Of a stretch of DNA of 64,000 nucleotides, positions 51,517 through 59,531 are shown in pieces; within the stretch, counting starts at the first letter, position 1, and each line of letters starts with the position of its first letter. Source of the stretch: Clostridia bacterium (GTDB taxonomy: Bacteria > Bacillota > Clostridia > Oscillospirales > CAG-272); assembly GCA_017631855.1 (NCBI GenBank), contig JAGBSP010000020.1, forward strand, positions 1-64,000, given 5' to 3'. A program made the position numbers and the translations under genes. The notes under the pieces were generated by a model. The model made no database searches, had not been told where the DNA came from, and worked only from the letters and a program-made list of their open reading frames with translations.

Positions 51517-53088
51517 TTATTCCTGAGGACCTGCCATAACAGAATCAAAGTCGTCTTGGATTTCCTGCGAGGGCGCGGGAGTCAAAAGCGAAACGATTAC
51601 GATCACGATCGAGGAGATAATGAACGCGGGGAGAAGCTCGTAGATGGTGAAGACGCCGCCGAGCTTCGAGATGAGAAGCTTCCATACGAAGACCATCACG
51701 CCGCCGCTGACCATACCTGCAATCGCGCCTGCACGGGTGGTACGCTTCCAGAAGAGCGAGAAGAGCATCAGCGGACCGAAGGTCGCGCCAAAGCCGGACC
51801 ATGCGAAGGAAACGATGTTGAAGATGACGCTGTCTTCCTTCCAAGCAATGATGATTGCCACGAGAGTGATGATCACCAACGTAATTCTGGTGAGCCACAT
51901 TACCTGCTTGTCGGTTGCTTTCTTATGGACGACTCCTTGGAAGATGTTCTTGGAAACCGAAGAAGCGGCGATGAGAAGGTAAGAGTCAGACGAAGAGATG
52001 GTCGCTGCAAGAATACCTGCCATAACGAATCCTGCCAGAATTGCGGGCAGAGAACTGGTTGAAAGGGTGATGAAAATATTTTCGGAAGCAGACTTCGTCA
52101 AATGCTCGGTGGGGAATACCTGACGGCCCATAATACCGATAAAGACGGCAACGCTGAGAGAGATAACGACCCAGACCATCGCGATACGACGCGACATTTT
52201 CAGCTCTTTTTCCTCACGGATTGCCATAAAGCGAAGGAGTACCTGAGGCATACCGAAGTAGCCAAGACCCCAAGCCATACAAGAGCAGATCGAAAGAATG
52301 GTGTACTCTGCGGGCGCACCGAAGATGGGAGCTCCGGCAACGACAACCTGTTCGCCCGCCTCGTTCACTACGGGAGAAGCAAGGCCGAAGAAATCAAGAA
52401 AACCGGGGATCTTTTGCGAATTTTCAATGACAGTACCAAGACCGCCTGCCGAGATCGTACCCACGATAACGATCACGACAAGAGCTACGATCATCACAAT
52501 ACTCTGCATAAAGTCCGAAGCACTCTCGGCAAGGAAACCGCCGAGAATTGTGTAGAGCAGAACGAAGAGCGCACCGATGATCAGCATCAGCTGGTAGTGA
52601 TTACCACCAAAGAAGAGGGTGGAGAAAAGCTTACCACAGGTCACAAGACAGCTTGCCGCATAAACGGTAAAGAAGATCAAAATGAAGACGGCAGCAATGG
52701 TCAGAATTAACTTTTTCTTCTCACGGAAACGGTTGGAGAAGAAGTCGGGAAGAGTGATCGAGTTGTTGGCGCGAACGCTGTAACGGCGTAGACGCTTGGA
52801 AACGATCAGCCAGTTGACGTAAGTACCGATGGCAAGACCGATGGCAGTCCATGCCGCATCGGCAAGACCGCATCAGTAGGCAACACCGGGCAGTCCCATC
52901 AGAAGCCATCCGCTCATGTCGGATGCTTCGGCACTCATTGCCGTCACCCAGGGACCGAGCGAGCGTCCACCAAGAAAGTAGTTGTCAGAGTTTTTGTTTG
53001 CGCGCTTGGCGAACCAAACACCGATACCGATAACGACCGCCATATAAATGACCATCGAGATCAGAATCTGAATGGAATTACTATCCAT
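51517..53088 (-). pseudogene. putP: Sodium:solute (proline-type) symporter with an in-frame TGA
   Basis: A PutP/SSS family Na+ symporter (about 523 codons) interrupted once by TGA at 52873-52875, codon 72. The part before it (MDSNSIQILISMV, NYFLGGRSLGPWVTAMSAEASDMSGW, GLPGVAY) and after it (CGLADAAWTAIGLAIGTYVNW and the rest, in the same frame) form one intact protein. In relatives this position is commonly Trp (TGG), so one G-to-A change explains it. Promoter, AGGAGG site and terminator are intact, so inactivation is recent or the base is an assembly error. TGA ends normal genes in this window, so general reading as Trp is unlikely. Confidence 0.8.
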
Positions 53089-53127
53089 AGGATTTGTCCT
53101 CCTATATAAAAATAAAATAATGAAAAA

Positions 53128-53156
53128 ATTATACCACAATTTTCCACAAAAAGCAA
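53128..53156 (-). promoter_or_regulatory. Promoter of the putP-like gene
   Basis: TTGCTT (53151-53156) and TATAAT (53128-53133), 17-base spacer, on the minus strand. Confidence 0.78.
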
Positions 53157-53169
53157 GTTTTTTTGGAAG

Positions 53170-54477
53170 TTATTTTTCGATTTTTTGTTTTTTTCGTTCC
53201 GCTGTTCTTCTACGGGTTTCCGCTTCGTGCATCTGGAATATGATCTCGGTTGCGAATGCGAGCTTGGTCAGAACGTTTTCCTTGGTCGGATAACAGTAGA
53301 AGGAGTCGTCCTCGGTCGAAATATCAAAGCAGTCAAAGGGCTTGAGATGGCAGTAGTCATATTCTACGTGCAGGCTGTTGATCTGCATCGGAGTGCGCTG
53401 AATGCGGTAAGACTCGCCGCGGTATTCACCTTCCAAAACAAATCCCTCGTCGAAGCTATGGCGAATTTTTGCCATACCGAGCGGCTCAAATTTCCAACAT
53501 CTCGGCAGAGAATAGACGTTCACGTCATCCTCAAAGGAATACTCGCCGCGCTCGATCTCGGCTCGAACCTGCTCCTTTTCCCAAAGGAACCAGTCGGGAA
53601 TATGCGAAAATTCGGTTTCTCCCTCGTTTGCCGACAGCGTGCCGTCCTCATTCAAGGTCCAACGCTTTCCGCATTCGGTACAGAAAATCTCCACACCCTT
53701 CGAGGACATCGCCTCGGCATGGCAGTGCGGACATTGATAAAGAACCTTATGTAACCCTTGCGCGCGATACGGCTCGGTAATAAGAATTCCGTTTTCCTTT
53801 TGGTAACGGTAATCGTCGTAAGTCAGCGCCTCGCGAACGATTGCGTTGATTTCGTCCACCGAAAGCGCCTCGATCTGCTCGACGGTCAGGATCTGCGTCG
53901 CCACCGTATGAAACGGAACCTTTCTCTTGTGGCGGAAATCCCAGAAGGGGGAGTTCAGATAGTTGCCGTGATGAAGAATGGCAACTACGGGAACCTTGTT
54001 TCGCTTGATCATCATACCCACAGCATCGGGAATGTAGGAATTGATGCCGCAAGGCGCGTAGCGGGCTTCGGGGTACATACAGAGAATATCTCCGCGTTGA
54101 AGCGTTTTCTTGATCGACTTGATCAGATGAAGGTCCATCGTGAACTTTCTCGTCGCGATACCGCCAATCAGCTCCATCAGCCAAGGACGGCGGTAATATC
54201 CGTCAATGCTGATGACGTTGTTGACACGGTGGGGAAAGGTCACCATCGCGCCAAGCTCAAAATCGATAAAATGCATATGGTTGGAAAGCACCATATAAGG
54301 CGGCTTGAGTCCTTCCATATTGATCTTTTCCACTTTGTATTTTTTTCCGATCAGCGCGATCTTGGAAAGAATCCAGATCAGCCAAACGAAAAAGATAGGC
54401 TGGCGAATGGGATATTTGGCGGTTTTGTACTTCTTTTTGTTTTTGTAATTGACTTCCGTCGTTCGTTCGTTTGCCAC
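53170..54477 (-). CDS. Lysophospholipid (PlsC-type) acyltransferase with C-terminal zinc ribbon
   Basis: A 435-residue protein. Residues about 55-215 form a PlsC-like glycerolipid acyltransferase with the catalytic HX4D motif in LSNHMHFID, the GGIATRKF segment, and MYPEARY in place of the usual FPEGT. A hydrophobic stretch near 26-42 could sit on the membrane. The C-terminal 180 residues are unusual: a four-Cys zinc ribbon (CPHCHAE near 247 and FCTECGKRW near 266) followed by an unrecognised domain. It begins with GTG and has AAGGAG upstream. Whether it makes phosphatidic acid or acylates another lipid is unknown. Confidence 0.8.
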   Translation of the reverse strand: MANERTTEVNYKNKKKYKTAKYPIRQPIFFVWLIWILSKIALIGKKYKVEKINMEGLKPPYMVLSNHMHFIDFELGAMVTFPHRVNNVISIDGYYRRPWLMELIGGIATRKFTMDLHLIKSIKKTLQRGDILCMYPEARYAPCGINSYIPDAVGMMIKRNKVPVVAILHHGNYLNSPFWDFRHKRKVPFHTVATQILTVEQIEALSVDEINAIVREALTYDDYRYQKENGILITEPYRAQGLHKVLYQCPHCHAEAMSSKGVEIFCTECGKRWTLNEDGTLSANEGETEFSHIPDWFLWEKEQVRAEIERGEYSFEDDVNVYSLPRCWKFEPLGMAKIRHSFDEGFVLEGEYRGESYRIQRTPMQINSLHVEYDYCHLKPFDCFDISTEDDSFYCYPTKENVLTKLAFATEIIFQMHEAETRRRTAERKKQKIEK

Positions 54478-54521
54478 TCGTCGTAATTCTCCTTAAGATA
54501 CTATTTTTTGCATTATACTTT

Positions 54522-54550
54522 ATTATACATTAATTGAATGAAAAAATCAA
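54522..54550 (-). promoter_or_regulatory. Promoter of the acyltransferase gene
   Basis: TTGATT (54545-54550) and TATAAT (54522-54527), 17-base spacer, on the minus strand. A second TATAAT lies 10 nt downstream. Confidence 0.7.
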
Positions 54551-54618
54551 TAGAAATGTGTTGTTTTTGTGAAAAAAAGTGAAAAAGTGCTGAAAAATGT
54601 TAAAAAATATGTTTTTTG

Positions 54619-54627
54619 TGATATAAT
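54619..54627 (+). promoter_or_regulatory. Extended -10 promoter of the hydrolase gene
   Basis: TGATATAAT with no good -35 lies 41 nt upstream of the start codon in an AT-rich divergent region. Confidence 0.55.
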
Positions 54628-54667
54628 AATATAAAATGTTGGAAATTATCCAAAGGTGGAAAACACA

Positions 54668-55603
54668 ATGAACTTGTTTTGGTATTTATTTGCGGTAGCG
54701 CTTGACTTGCTGTTGATTACGTTGATTACCTCGTACGTATGCTTTCGACTTGTGTTCTATGCGAGAAAAAAGGAAATTAAAGAGGAATACCCAATTCCCG
54801 ACGGCGAGATCTACGAGGAATATCGCGCGCAGATGACCGAATGGATCAAGGAGATGCGGGCAAGGGAACACCGAGTGGTCGAAATTACGTCCTTTGACGG
54901 CTTGACACTTCGCGGCAAATATTTTGAATATGAAAAGGGAGCGCCCATTGAGCTTCTGCTGCACGGCTATCGAGGTTGGGCAGAGAGAGATCTTTGCGGT
55001 GGCATCGAGCGCTGTCGGATGCTCGGACATAACGTGCTCGTCGTCGACCACAGAGCCAGCGGAGAGAGCGACGGACACGTCATCACCTTCGGAATCAACG
55101 AAAGCCGCGACTGCGAGGCGTGGATCGACTTTATTCTTCGCGAGATTGACCCCGATGCCCAAATTTATCTCGGTGGAGTTTCGATGGGAGCGGCGACCGT
55201 GATGATCACGGTGGGCAGAAAACTGCCGAAGCAGGTCGTCGGAGCCGTTGCCGATTGCGGATATACCTCGGCAAGAGAGATTATTCAAAAGGTCATTCGC
55301 GAAATGAAATTGCCGCCAAAGATCCTCTATCCCTTCGTGCGGCTGGGAGCAAGACTGTTCGGTCACTTTGATCCCGACCAAACCTCTCCCATCGAAGCAA
55401 TGAAAAACGCAACTGTCCCCGTACTCTTTTTTCACGGAGATACCGACGATTTTGTGCCGTTTGAAATGAGCAAGGAAAATTATGACGCTTGTGTGACAAA
55501 AAAACACCTCGTCACCGTCAAAGGCGCGGGTCACGGACTCGCCTACCCCAAAGACCCCCACACCTACGTCCGCGAAATTAAAACCTTTTTTGGGAACGAA
55601 TGA
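54668..55603 (+). CDS. Membrane-anchored alpha/beta hydrolase
   Basis: A 311-residue alpha/beta-hydrolase with one N-terminal membrane helix (FWYLFAVALDLLLITLITSYV, read as LDLLLITLITSYVCF). The oxyanion segment is LLLHGYRGWAERD, the nucleophile elbow GGVSMGAAT (Ser near 174), and acid and base residues lie in FFHGDTDDFVP and KGAGHGLAYP. It belongs to the group often listed as BAAT/YqkD-like hydrolases. The substrate is unknown. The ATG at 54668 has AGGTGG 8 nt upstream; an in-frame GTG 12 nt earlier is a weaker alternative. It is divergent from the acyltransferase gene and may share lipid-related roles, which is speculation. Confidence 0.85.
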   Translation: MNLFWYLFAVALDLLLITLITSYVCFRLVFYARKKEIKEEYPIPDGEIYEEYRAQMTEWIKEMRAREHRVVEITSFDGLTLRGKYFEYEKGAPIELLLHGYRGWAERDLCGGIERCRMLGHNVLVVDHRASGESDGHVITFGINESRDCEAWIDFILREIDPDAQIYLGGVSMGAATVMITVGRKLPKQVVGAVADCGYTSAREIIQKVIREMKLPPKILYPFVRLGARLFGHFDPDQTSPIEAMKNATVPVLFFHGDTDDFVPFEMSKENYDACVTKKHLVTVKGAGHGLAYPKDPHTYVREIKTFFGNE

Positions 55604-55613
55604 AACGAATGAC

Positions 55614-55641
55614 AAAAGGGATTGCCAAAGCAATCCCTTTT
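55614..55641 (+). terminator. Terminator of the hydrolase gene
   Basis: A 12-bp perfect stem (55614-55625 with 55630-55641) whose 3' arm ends in TTTT. Confidence 0.85.
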
Positions 55642-55765
55642 GTGTTTGCCGCGCAAACAAATGAAGAAATTTGACTCGGACACGTCAACGCTACTGCGGA
55701 TATCACAGTAAGGTGCAGACCGGTGCGGCAATATACGATGCGCTGACGGACTAAAGGGGAATAGA

Positions 55766-55790
55766 AAAGGGCTACCGTGGGGTAGCCTTT
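55766..55790 (-). terminator. Terminator of the exonuclease gene
   Basis: GGTAGCCTTT (55781-55790) pairs with AAAGGgCTACC (55766-55776) with one bulged base. On the minus strand the hairpin is followed by TTTCTATT, 10 nt after the gene's stop. Confidence 0.75.
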
Positions 55791-55800
55791 GGAAAATTTT

Positions 55801-57180
55801 TTATTTAACATTTGAGAAAAAATCTGTTTCCTTGACGATTTGGATATTGCAACCTTTTTCATTATACTCAATTGCTTTTTTTACTTTTGTGCCGTATGTT
55901 CCGTTAGAATACGCTTGACTTCCGCAACTTCCAATAATTAAGTAATCCGTTATCTTTTTAACATTGGAATCAACAATTCCGCCCCGCGCGGCAATATATT
56001 TTTCTACAGCTGATTTTTGGCCTTTATAAGCAAAATCACCACTCAAACAAATATGTTTTCCTTCGACAGTGTATATTTCCGCTTTCAGAGATTCAACAGG
56101 ATGGAGCATATCTTCAATAACGGAAGTTAAATACTCAGCTTCTTCTTTGGTGAGAATAGCGTCTTCAAGTACTTTATCTACAGTTTCAATTGCTTTGTTA
56201 AACGGAAAATGGTCAGACAAGTAAATATTATCGTAGAGCCATTGGCGAAGATTTTTACATTCATCATCGGAGATTTCGCCATCAATGGTAATACCTTTTA
56301 AAATTCCGTCAAGGATTTGTGTCGCTAATGTAACAGGAGAAGTTGACATCGCATCGAGGTATTCTTTCATACATCTTTGAAGCTGGGCAATTTCGTCCAA
56401 AGTGATAATATTATCATCTAAAATGGCGTTAATAACTTCGATGATATCAGCAACTTCTTTATGATTAGAATACTGAATATTGCTATCTCTCCATGCGGAG
56501 ATATAATCCATTTCATCTTGATTGATAACATTATCTATGGAAAAACCTCTAACAACGCCGTAGAATTCGCTGATTGATTTTCTAAGTACAGCGGCATCTA
56601 TGTAAGAGGTGTGAACGGATGTGTTGTTAGGATAATATTTTTTTACGCAGTTATCGACGTCTATGTCATAAGTTTCCACAAGAGTATTGAATAGGTCGGA
56701 GCAGGCACACGCATCGTCAAAAGCATTATGTTCTGAATCAATATCAATTTCGAAATATTCGCAAAGAGCAGCTAAACTGTAATTGGAAATAGCGTATGAG
56801 GGGACAAATTTTTTCGCCAATTCATAAGTACAGATGTAGTAAAACTCAGGAATATCCAAATTGTATCTGCGTAAGTTCTTAACTACTGCATCTAAATCCG
56901 AAGAAGCAACATTGTGACCAATCACAACGGCATTAGTAAAATATTTTTCAATGTCTTTCCAAATCTTAGGAAACGAAGGCTCATTCGCAACCTGTGAAGC
57001 TGTAATACCATGCACACGCACACAGTTTGAATCAAAACCGTCTTCAGGATTAACGTAAATATCTAATTCAGGATAATATGGTTCGTGATCATTATAGTTT
57101 TCACAAACAATACCCATCTGACATATTGCTTTGTTTTTTGAATTGGCGTATTCAACATCAAAATATGTTATTTTTTCCAT
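55801..57180 (-). CDS. DnaQ-like 3'-5' exonuclease with C-terminal BRCT domain
   Basis: A 459-residue protein. The N-terminus is a DEDDh exonuclease: Asp8/Glu10 in YFDVEYAN, CVRVHGIT, IGHNVASSDLDAV (third Asp) and HNAFDDACACSDL (His and last Asp, near 153-165). A middle region (about 200-365) is Asp/Glu-rich and helical, with a repeated ITxDExxxL-type pattern (IITLDEIAQLQ, EISDDECKNL, ILTKEEAEYL) like TerB-type segments. The C-terminal 90 residues are BRCT-like (KHICLSGDFAYKG, AARGGIVDSNVKKITDYLIIG), as in ligase or Pol III epsilon relatives. It lies in AT-rich sequence and has its own promoter. A nucleic-acid repair or defence role is likely, but the substrate is unknown. Confidence 0.8.
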   Translation of the reverse strand: MEKITYFDVEYANSKNKAICQMGIVCENYNDHEPYYPELDIYVNPEDGFDSNCVRVHGITASQVANEPSFPKIWKDIEKYFTNAVVIGHNVASSDLDAVVKNLRRYNLDIPEFYYICTYELAKKFVPSYAISNYSLAALCEYFEIDIDSEHNAFDDACACSDLFNTLVETYDIDVDNCVKKYYPNNTSVHTSYIDAAVLRKSISEFYGVVRGFSIDNVINQDEMDYISAWRDSNIQYSNHKEVADIIEVINAILDDNIITLDEIAQLQRCMKEYLDAMSTSPVTLATQILDGILKGITIDGEISDDECKNLRQWLYDNIYLSDHFPFNKAIETVDKVLEDAILTKEEAEYLTSVIEDMLHPVESLKAEIYTVEGKHICLSGDFAYKGQKSAVEKYIAARGGIVDSNVKKITDYLIIGSCGSQAYSNGTYGTKVKKAIEYNEKGCNIQIVKETDFFSNVK

Positions 57181-57488
57181 AACAAACTCCTATAAATGGA
57201 TTGGTAATATTATTATAGCACAAAATAGTAAAAACTGCAATCCTTTTTTAGAACAAGGTAGAGAGGGGTACTCGCCTACGCGAGAATTTTTCGCCGAGCC
57301 GCTTGACGAGAGAGGGATTCGTTCTTGATTTTTGCTCAACGTTTTGGATTTTGTCTTTTGTAACGTTTCGCAAAAATCTTCGGTCACCATTCGCAAAACA
57401 ACTCACCGGGTTGTTTTGCTCATTGCGTTCGAATCCCCGTTTGGATTCTCCGCAAACAAAAATCCACCCGATTGGGTGGATTTTTGTT
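57181..57488. other. AT-rich intergenic region 5' of the exonuclease gene
   Basis: No gene is supported. Contents: the exonuclease promoter, small hairpins (CTCGC/GCGAG near 57272; GCAAAACAAC with GTTGTTTTGC near 57391-57416), and scattered T-arm-like pieces similar to the tRNA-Ser 3' end, for example GTTCGAATCCCC at 57427-57438 followed by TCTCCGC at 57447-57453 in inverted orientation. Confidence 0.5.
57212..57240 (-). promoter_or_regulatory. Promoter of the exonuclease-BRCT gene
   Basis: TTGCAG (57235-57240) and TATAAT (57212-57217), 17-base spacer, on the minus strand, followed by an AGGAG ribosome site. Confidence 0.8.
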
Positions 57489-57497
57489 TGGCGGAGA
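57447..57497 (-). terminator. Terminator extending through the tRNA-Ser-like 3' end
   Basis: The arm 57474-57497, which includes CCA, the discriminator base and acceptor bases of the tRNA-Ser-like sequence, pairs with 57447-57469 over 22 bp with one bulged base; the loop is 4 nt. The layout copies that of tRNA-Leu (33154-33209). Confidence 0.8.
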
Positions 57498-57577
57498 GGG
57501 GGGGATTCGAACCCCCGTGCGCTTTCGCGCAAACTGATTTCGAGCCATCGGGGATGAATACCACCTCGTCCCTCTAC
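57489..57577 (-). tRNA. tRNA-Ser (CGA)-like sequence, probably degenerate
   Basis: An 89-nt minus-strand sequence with encoded CCA (57489-57491). The 3' half is a good class II serine tRNA: T arm GGGGG/CCCCC around TTCGAAT, variable arm TGCGC-GAAA-GCGCA, and anticodon loop CTCGAAA (anticodon CGA at 57540-57542). The 5' half is poor: acceptor GTAGAGG against CCTCTCC has one mismatch, the D stem GAGG/CCCC one, and the anticodon stem GATGG/TCAGT one mismatch and two G-U pairs. Either it is a decayed tRNA, or an element integrated at the anticodon loop and replaced the 5' half. It is followed by a tRNA-type terminator. Confidence 0.5.
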
Positions 57578-57627
57578 GTACCTTCTTCTACCAAGATTTT
57601 GCCCAAATTCGCCCCATTTTCAAGATC

Positions 57628-57695
57628 TTCTATCAAAATCGCCGCAAAAATGATAGAAAAGTGATAGAAAACGAGGTTTGGTCGTCACTGAAATA
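57628..57695 (+). repeat. TGATAGAA repeats beside the tRNA-Ser-like site
   Basis: TTCTATCA (57628-57635, inverted) and two direct TGATAGAAAA copies (57651-57660 and 57662-57671) lie within 95 bases of the tRNA-Ser-like anticodon. The last copy continues into a 31-base stretch that recurs at 59432-59463. Arrays like this next to a tRNA are typical of recombinase arm sites; that reading is inference. Confidence 0.5.
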
Positions 57696-57727
57696 GCCAT
57701 TTTATTTATCAAATTTTGTACTTATAC

Positions 57728-57774
57728 TTGCCTAAAAAGCAAAGATATGCTATAATGTATGCGAAAAGCATACA
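57728..57774 (+). promoter_or_regulatory. Promoter and palindromic operator of the XRE-like gene
   Basis: TTGCCT (57728-57733) and TATAAT (57751-57756), 17-base spacer, run into a perfect palindrome, TGTATGC (57756-57762) with GCATACA (57768-57774), over the expected start site. GTATGC half-sites recur near 57796 and 57809. A second extended -10 (TGATATAAT at 57846-57854) lies nearer to the gene. Autoregulation by the HTH protein encoded next is likely. Confidence 0.65.
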
Positions 57775-57885
57775 CAAAATGCACATCAAAACGATGTATG
57801 CTTTCTGTGTATGCAAATTGAAGACTATTATTAAATTTTGATTTGTGATATAATAGCACCAACAAATAACGGAGGTTTTCAAAGT

Positions 57886-59139
57886 ATGTTTAAGCATGAA
57901 AATAATCAAAAAATAGGGGCATATCTTTCTGACCTAATTGAGAAAAAATATCCTTCAAAAAGGCAATTCTGCAAAGCGTATATTAACGCTGTTGGCGGGG
58001 ATGTAAAAAACAATGATGAAATACGTAATATGGCAAATCGCATTTCACAAATCACTAAGGGCGCAAAGGCAATACAAACCTATGATCTTCCAATATTTAC
58101 AGATTTACTTGGCGTTTCGTGTGAGCAGATTTTGAGTGCTGGAGAATATAGTGTTCCACAAGCAAAGCGTGTAACGAATTACGCCATAGCCTTTTCCAAG
58201 GATCCTGCCGAGTGGGAAGCTTTTATCAATCGTGAGGATAAACTCATACTTAACCAAGATGAGTATTGTAAAACAATCCTTGATTATGCTTTGGAATTTC
58301 GCAATTACGAGCTTTTAAAGTATTTAATGGATAAAGAATATATTTGGTTTGATAGCAGAAAAGATAATGATTATGTTTGTAATTTCGGTGCGGGAACATC
58401 AATTCAGCGCAGAGATATTAGTTTCCAAGATTACGGACTTAAAGCAAAGTTAAACGAAGAAGATAATTTACGCTTGGATTTGATTGCTCTTGCTGCAGAT
58501 CATAACGACCTACAAATGATGGAAGCCTTAAGAGCACGTGAAACTACCGGTATGTACTATTTCATTCATTATTTGGATTTCCACAGGACTGATTTTTATG
58601 AATCATATAACGAGAGAATGGTTCGTCATATTTCAAAGTCAAGTAATGAAGTACTCGATTATTTTACCGATCAATTTGAAATTAGAGACAGAGTCAGATA
58701 CAAAGACGGAAGAGACAGCAAACATACATTTGTGTATCCGTTTATTACAGAATTGTTGGATTTTATTATAGATGAAAAGTCTCAATTTACAGAAACCGCT
58801 ATTAAAAAGCTCATCAAACACAATAAGGCCACATACGACAAGCTCACTCTTTTAATCAAAAAATTAAAAGACGATGAATGGTATTCCGCGGAGCATATGA
58901 AAAAATATTGGTTGATTCATTGCAAAGAGGATTTGCGATTTTCTGAAGAGGATAATATTGTTAGTTTTTGCGGTCATTATACATCTACTGAATTCAAGTC
59001 AGTTCCATACGGACTTATTACCAACATTGCCCACACCACAAAAACCTCAAAAGATCCAATCATTAAACATTTGATTGAAGAATTAAATGAATCTTACGAT
59101 AAAATCAAAAATTTGAAAGATCACTTGGAGGAACTTTAA
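57886..59139 (+). CDS. HTH (XRE-like) protein with helical-repeat C-terminus
   Basis: A 417-residue protein. The N-terminal 85 residues look like an XRE/Cro-type helix-turn-helix domain (IGAYLSDLIEKKYPSKRQFCKAYI, read as KIGAYLSDLIEKK then KRQFCKAYI; ISQITKGAKAIQTYDLPIFTDLLGV). The remainder is helical and contains ankyrin-like stretches such as ILDYALEFRNYELLKYLMD and LIALAADHNDLQMMEALRA. The GGAGG site is 10 nt upstream of ATG 57886. A tiny acidic ORF follows 2 nt after the stop. AT-rich base use marks it as accessory. Function not recognised; regulator of the island or part of a defence pair is possible. Confidence 0.7.
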   Translation: MFKHENNQKIGAYLSDLIEKKYPSKRQFCKAYINAVGGDVKNNDEIRNMANRISQITKGAKAIQTYDLPIFTDLLGVSCEQILSAGEYSVPQAKRVTNYAIAFSKDPAEWEAFINREDKLILNQDEYCKTILDYALEFRNYELLKYLMDKEYIWFDSRKDNDYVCNFGAGTSIQRRDISFQDYGLKAKLNEEDNLRLDLIALAADHNDLQMMEALRARETTGMYYFIHYLDFHRTDFYESYNERMVRHISKSSNEVLDYFTDQFEIRDRVRYKDGRDSKHTFVYPFITELLDFIIDEKSQFTETAIKKLIKHNKATYDKLTLLIKKLKDDEWYSAEHMKKYWLIHCKEDLRFSEEDNIVSFCGHYTSTEFKSVPYGLITNIAHTTKTSKDPIIKHLIEELNESYDKIKNLKDHLEEL

Positions 59140-59141
59140 TT

Positions 59142-59321
59142 ATGGCTAAATGGTGCTACAATTACGATTCAGGTGAATACGAATACATAGAGAAAGATGG
59201 ATTTAGTATTGATCGCGGCGAATATGTCTATAATTGGGATGATCGCGAATATCGTAGCGAGCGCGAAGAGGAAGAAGAGGAAGAAAGACGCCGTCGTGAA
59301 GGCGAAGAGGACGATTGGTAA
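59142..59321 (+). CDS. Acidic microprotein
   Basis: A 59-residue ORF, 2 nt after the XRE-like gene and with its own GGAGG site (10-nt spacing). It starts MAKWCYNYDSGEYEYIEK, has several Tyr and Trp, and ends with a nearly pure Glu/Arg segment (EEEEEEERRRR) and EDDW. Strong acidity suggests a DNA-mimic or binding partner of the HTH protein, but there is no family match I can name. Confidence 0.6.
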   Translation: MAKWCYNYDSGEYEYIEKDGFSIDRGEYVYNWDDREYRSEREEEEEEERRRREGEEDDW

Positions 59322-59329
59322 ATAACTTT

Positions 59330-59371
59330 GCCGACGAGGTATCGTGAGATTCCTCGTCGGCTATTCTTTTT
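59330..59371 (+). terminator. Terminator after the acidic microprotein
   Basis: A 10-bp perfect stem (59330-59339 with 59352-59361) is followed by a T-rich tract. Confidence 0.88.
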
Positions 59372-59431
59372 CACAAAAAAGCTGGACTTTTCCGTCCTTC
59401 TGTGATGAGCTCTCATTTTTTCGGGAAAGTA

Positions 59432-59463
59432 ATAGAAAACAAGGTTTTGTCGTCACTAAAACA
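59432..59463 (+). repeat. Second copy of the island repeat
   Basis: ATAGAAAACAAGGTTTTG followed by TCGTCACTAAAA matches 57665-57695 with about four substitutions. The two copies bracket the XRE-like gene and its microprotein. Confidence 0.6.
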
Positions 59464-59465
59464 CA

Positions 59466-59494
59466 TTGAATTTTTTGAATAAATATGATATAAT
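59466..59494 (+). promoter_or_regulatory. Promoter of the GNAT gene
   Basis: TTGAAT (59466-59471) and TATAAT (59489-59494), 17-base spacer, immediately after the repeat. Confidence 0.78.
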
Positions 59495-59531
59495 ATCCTT
59501 ACATACTTTGACAACCGTGAGGGATTTAGCA

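Noticed and set aside
52873-52875. Selenocysteine codon in the symporter
   Set aside because: The symporter family has no selenoprotein members known to me and the position is normally Trp; no adjacent SECIS-like hairpin was evident.
55642-55763. Short ORFs between the hydrolase and exonuclease genes
   Set aside because: A 16-codon and a 28-codon frame are open but lack ribosome sites and recognisable motifs; treated as non-coding sequence between two terminators.
57489-57577. tRNA-Sec or tmRNA end
   Set aside because: The anticodon loop CTCGAAA reads CGA, not TCA, and the acceptor does not have the tmRNA features; a serine-type class II tRNA fits better.
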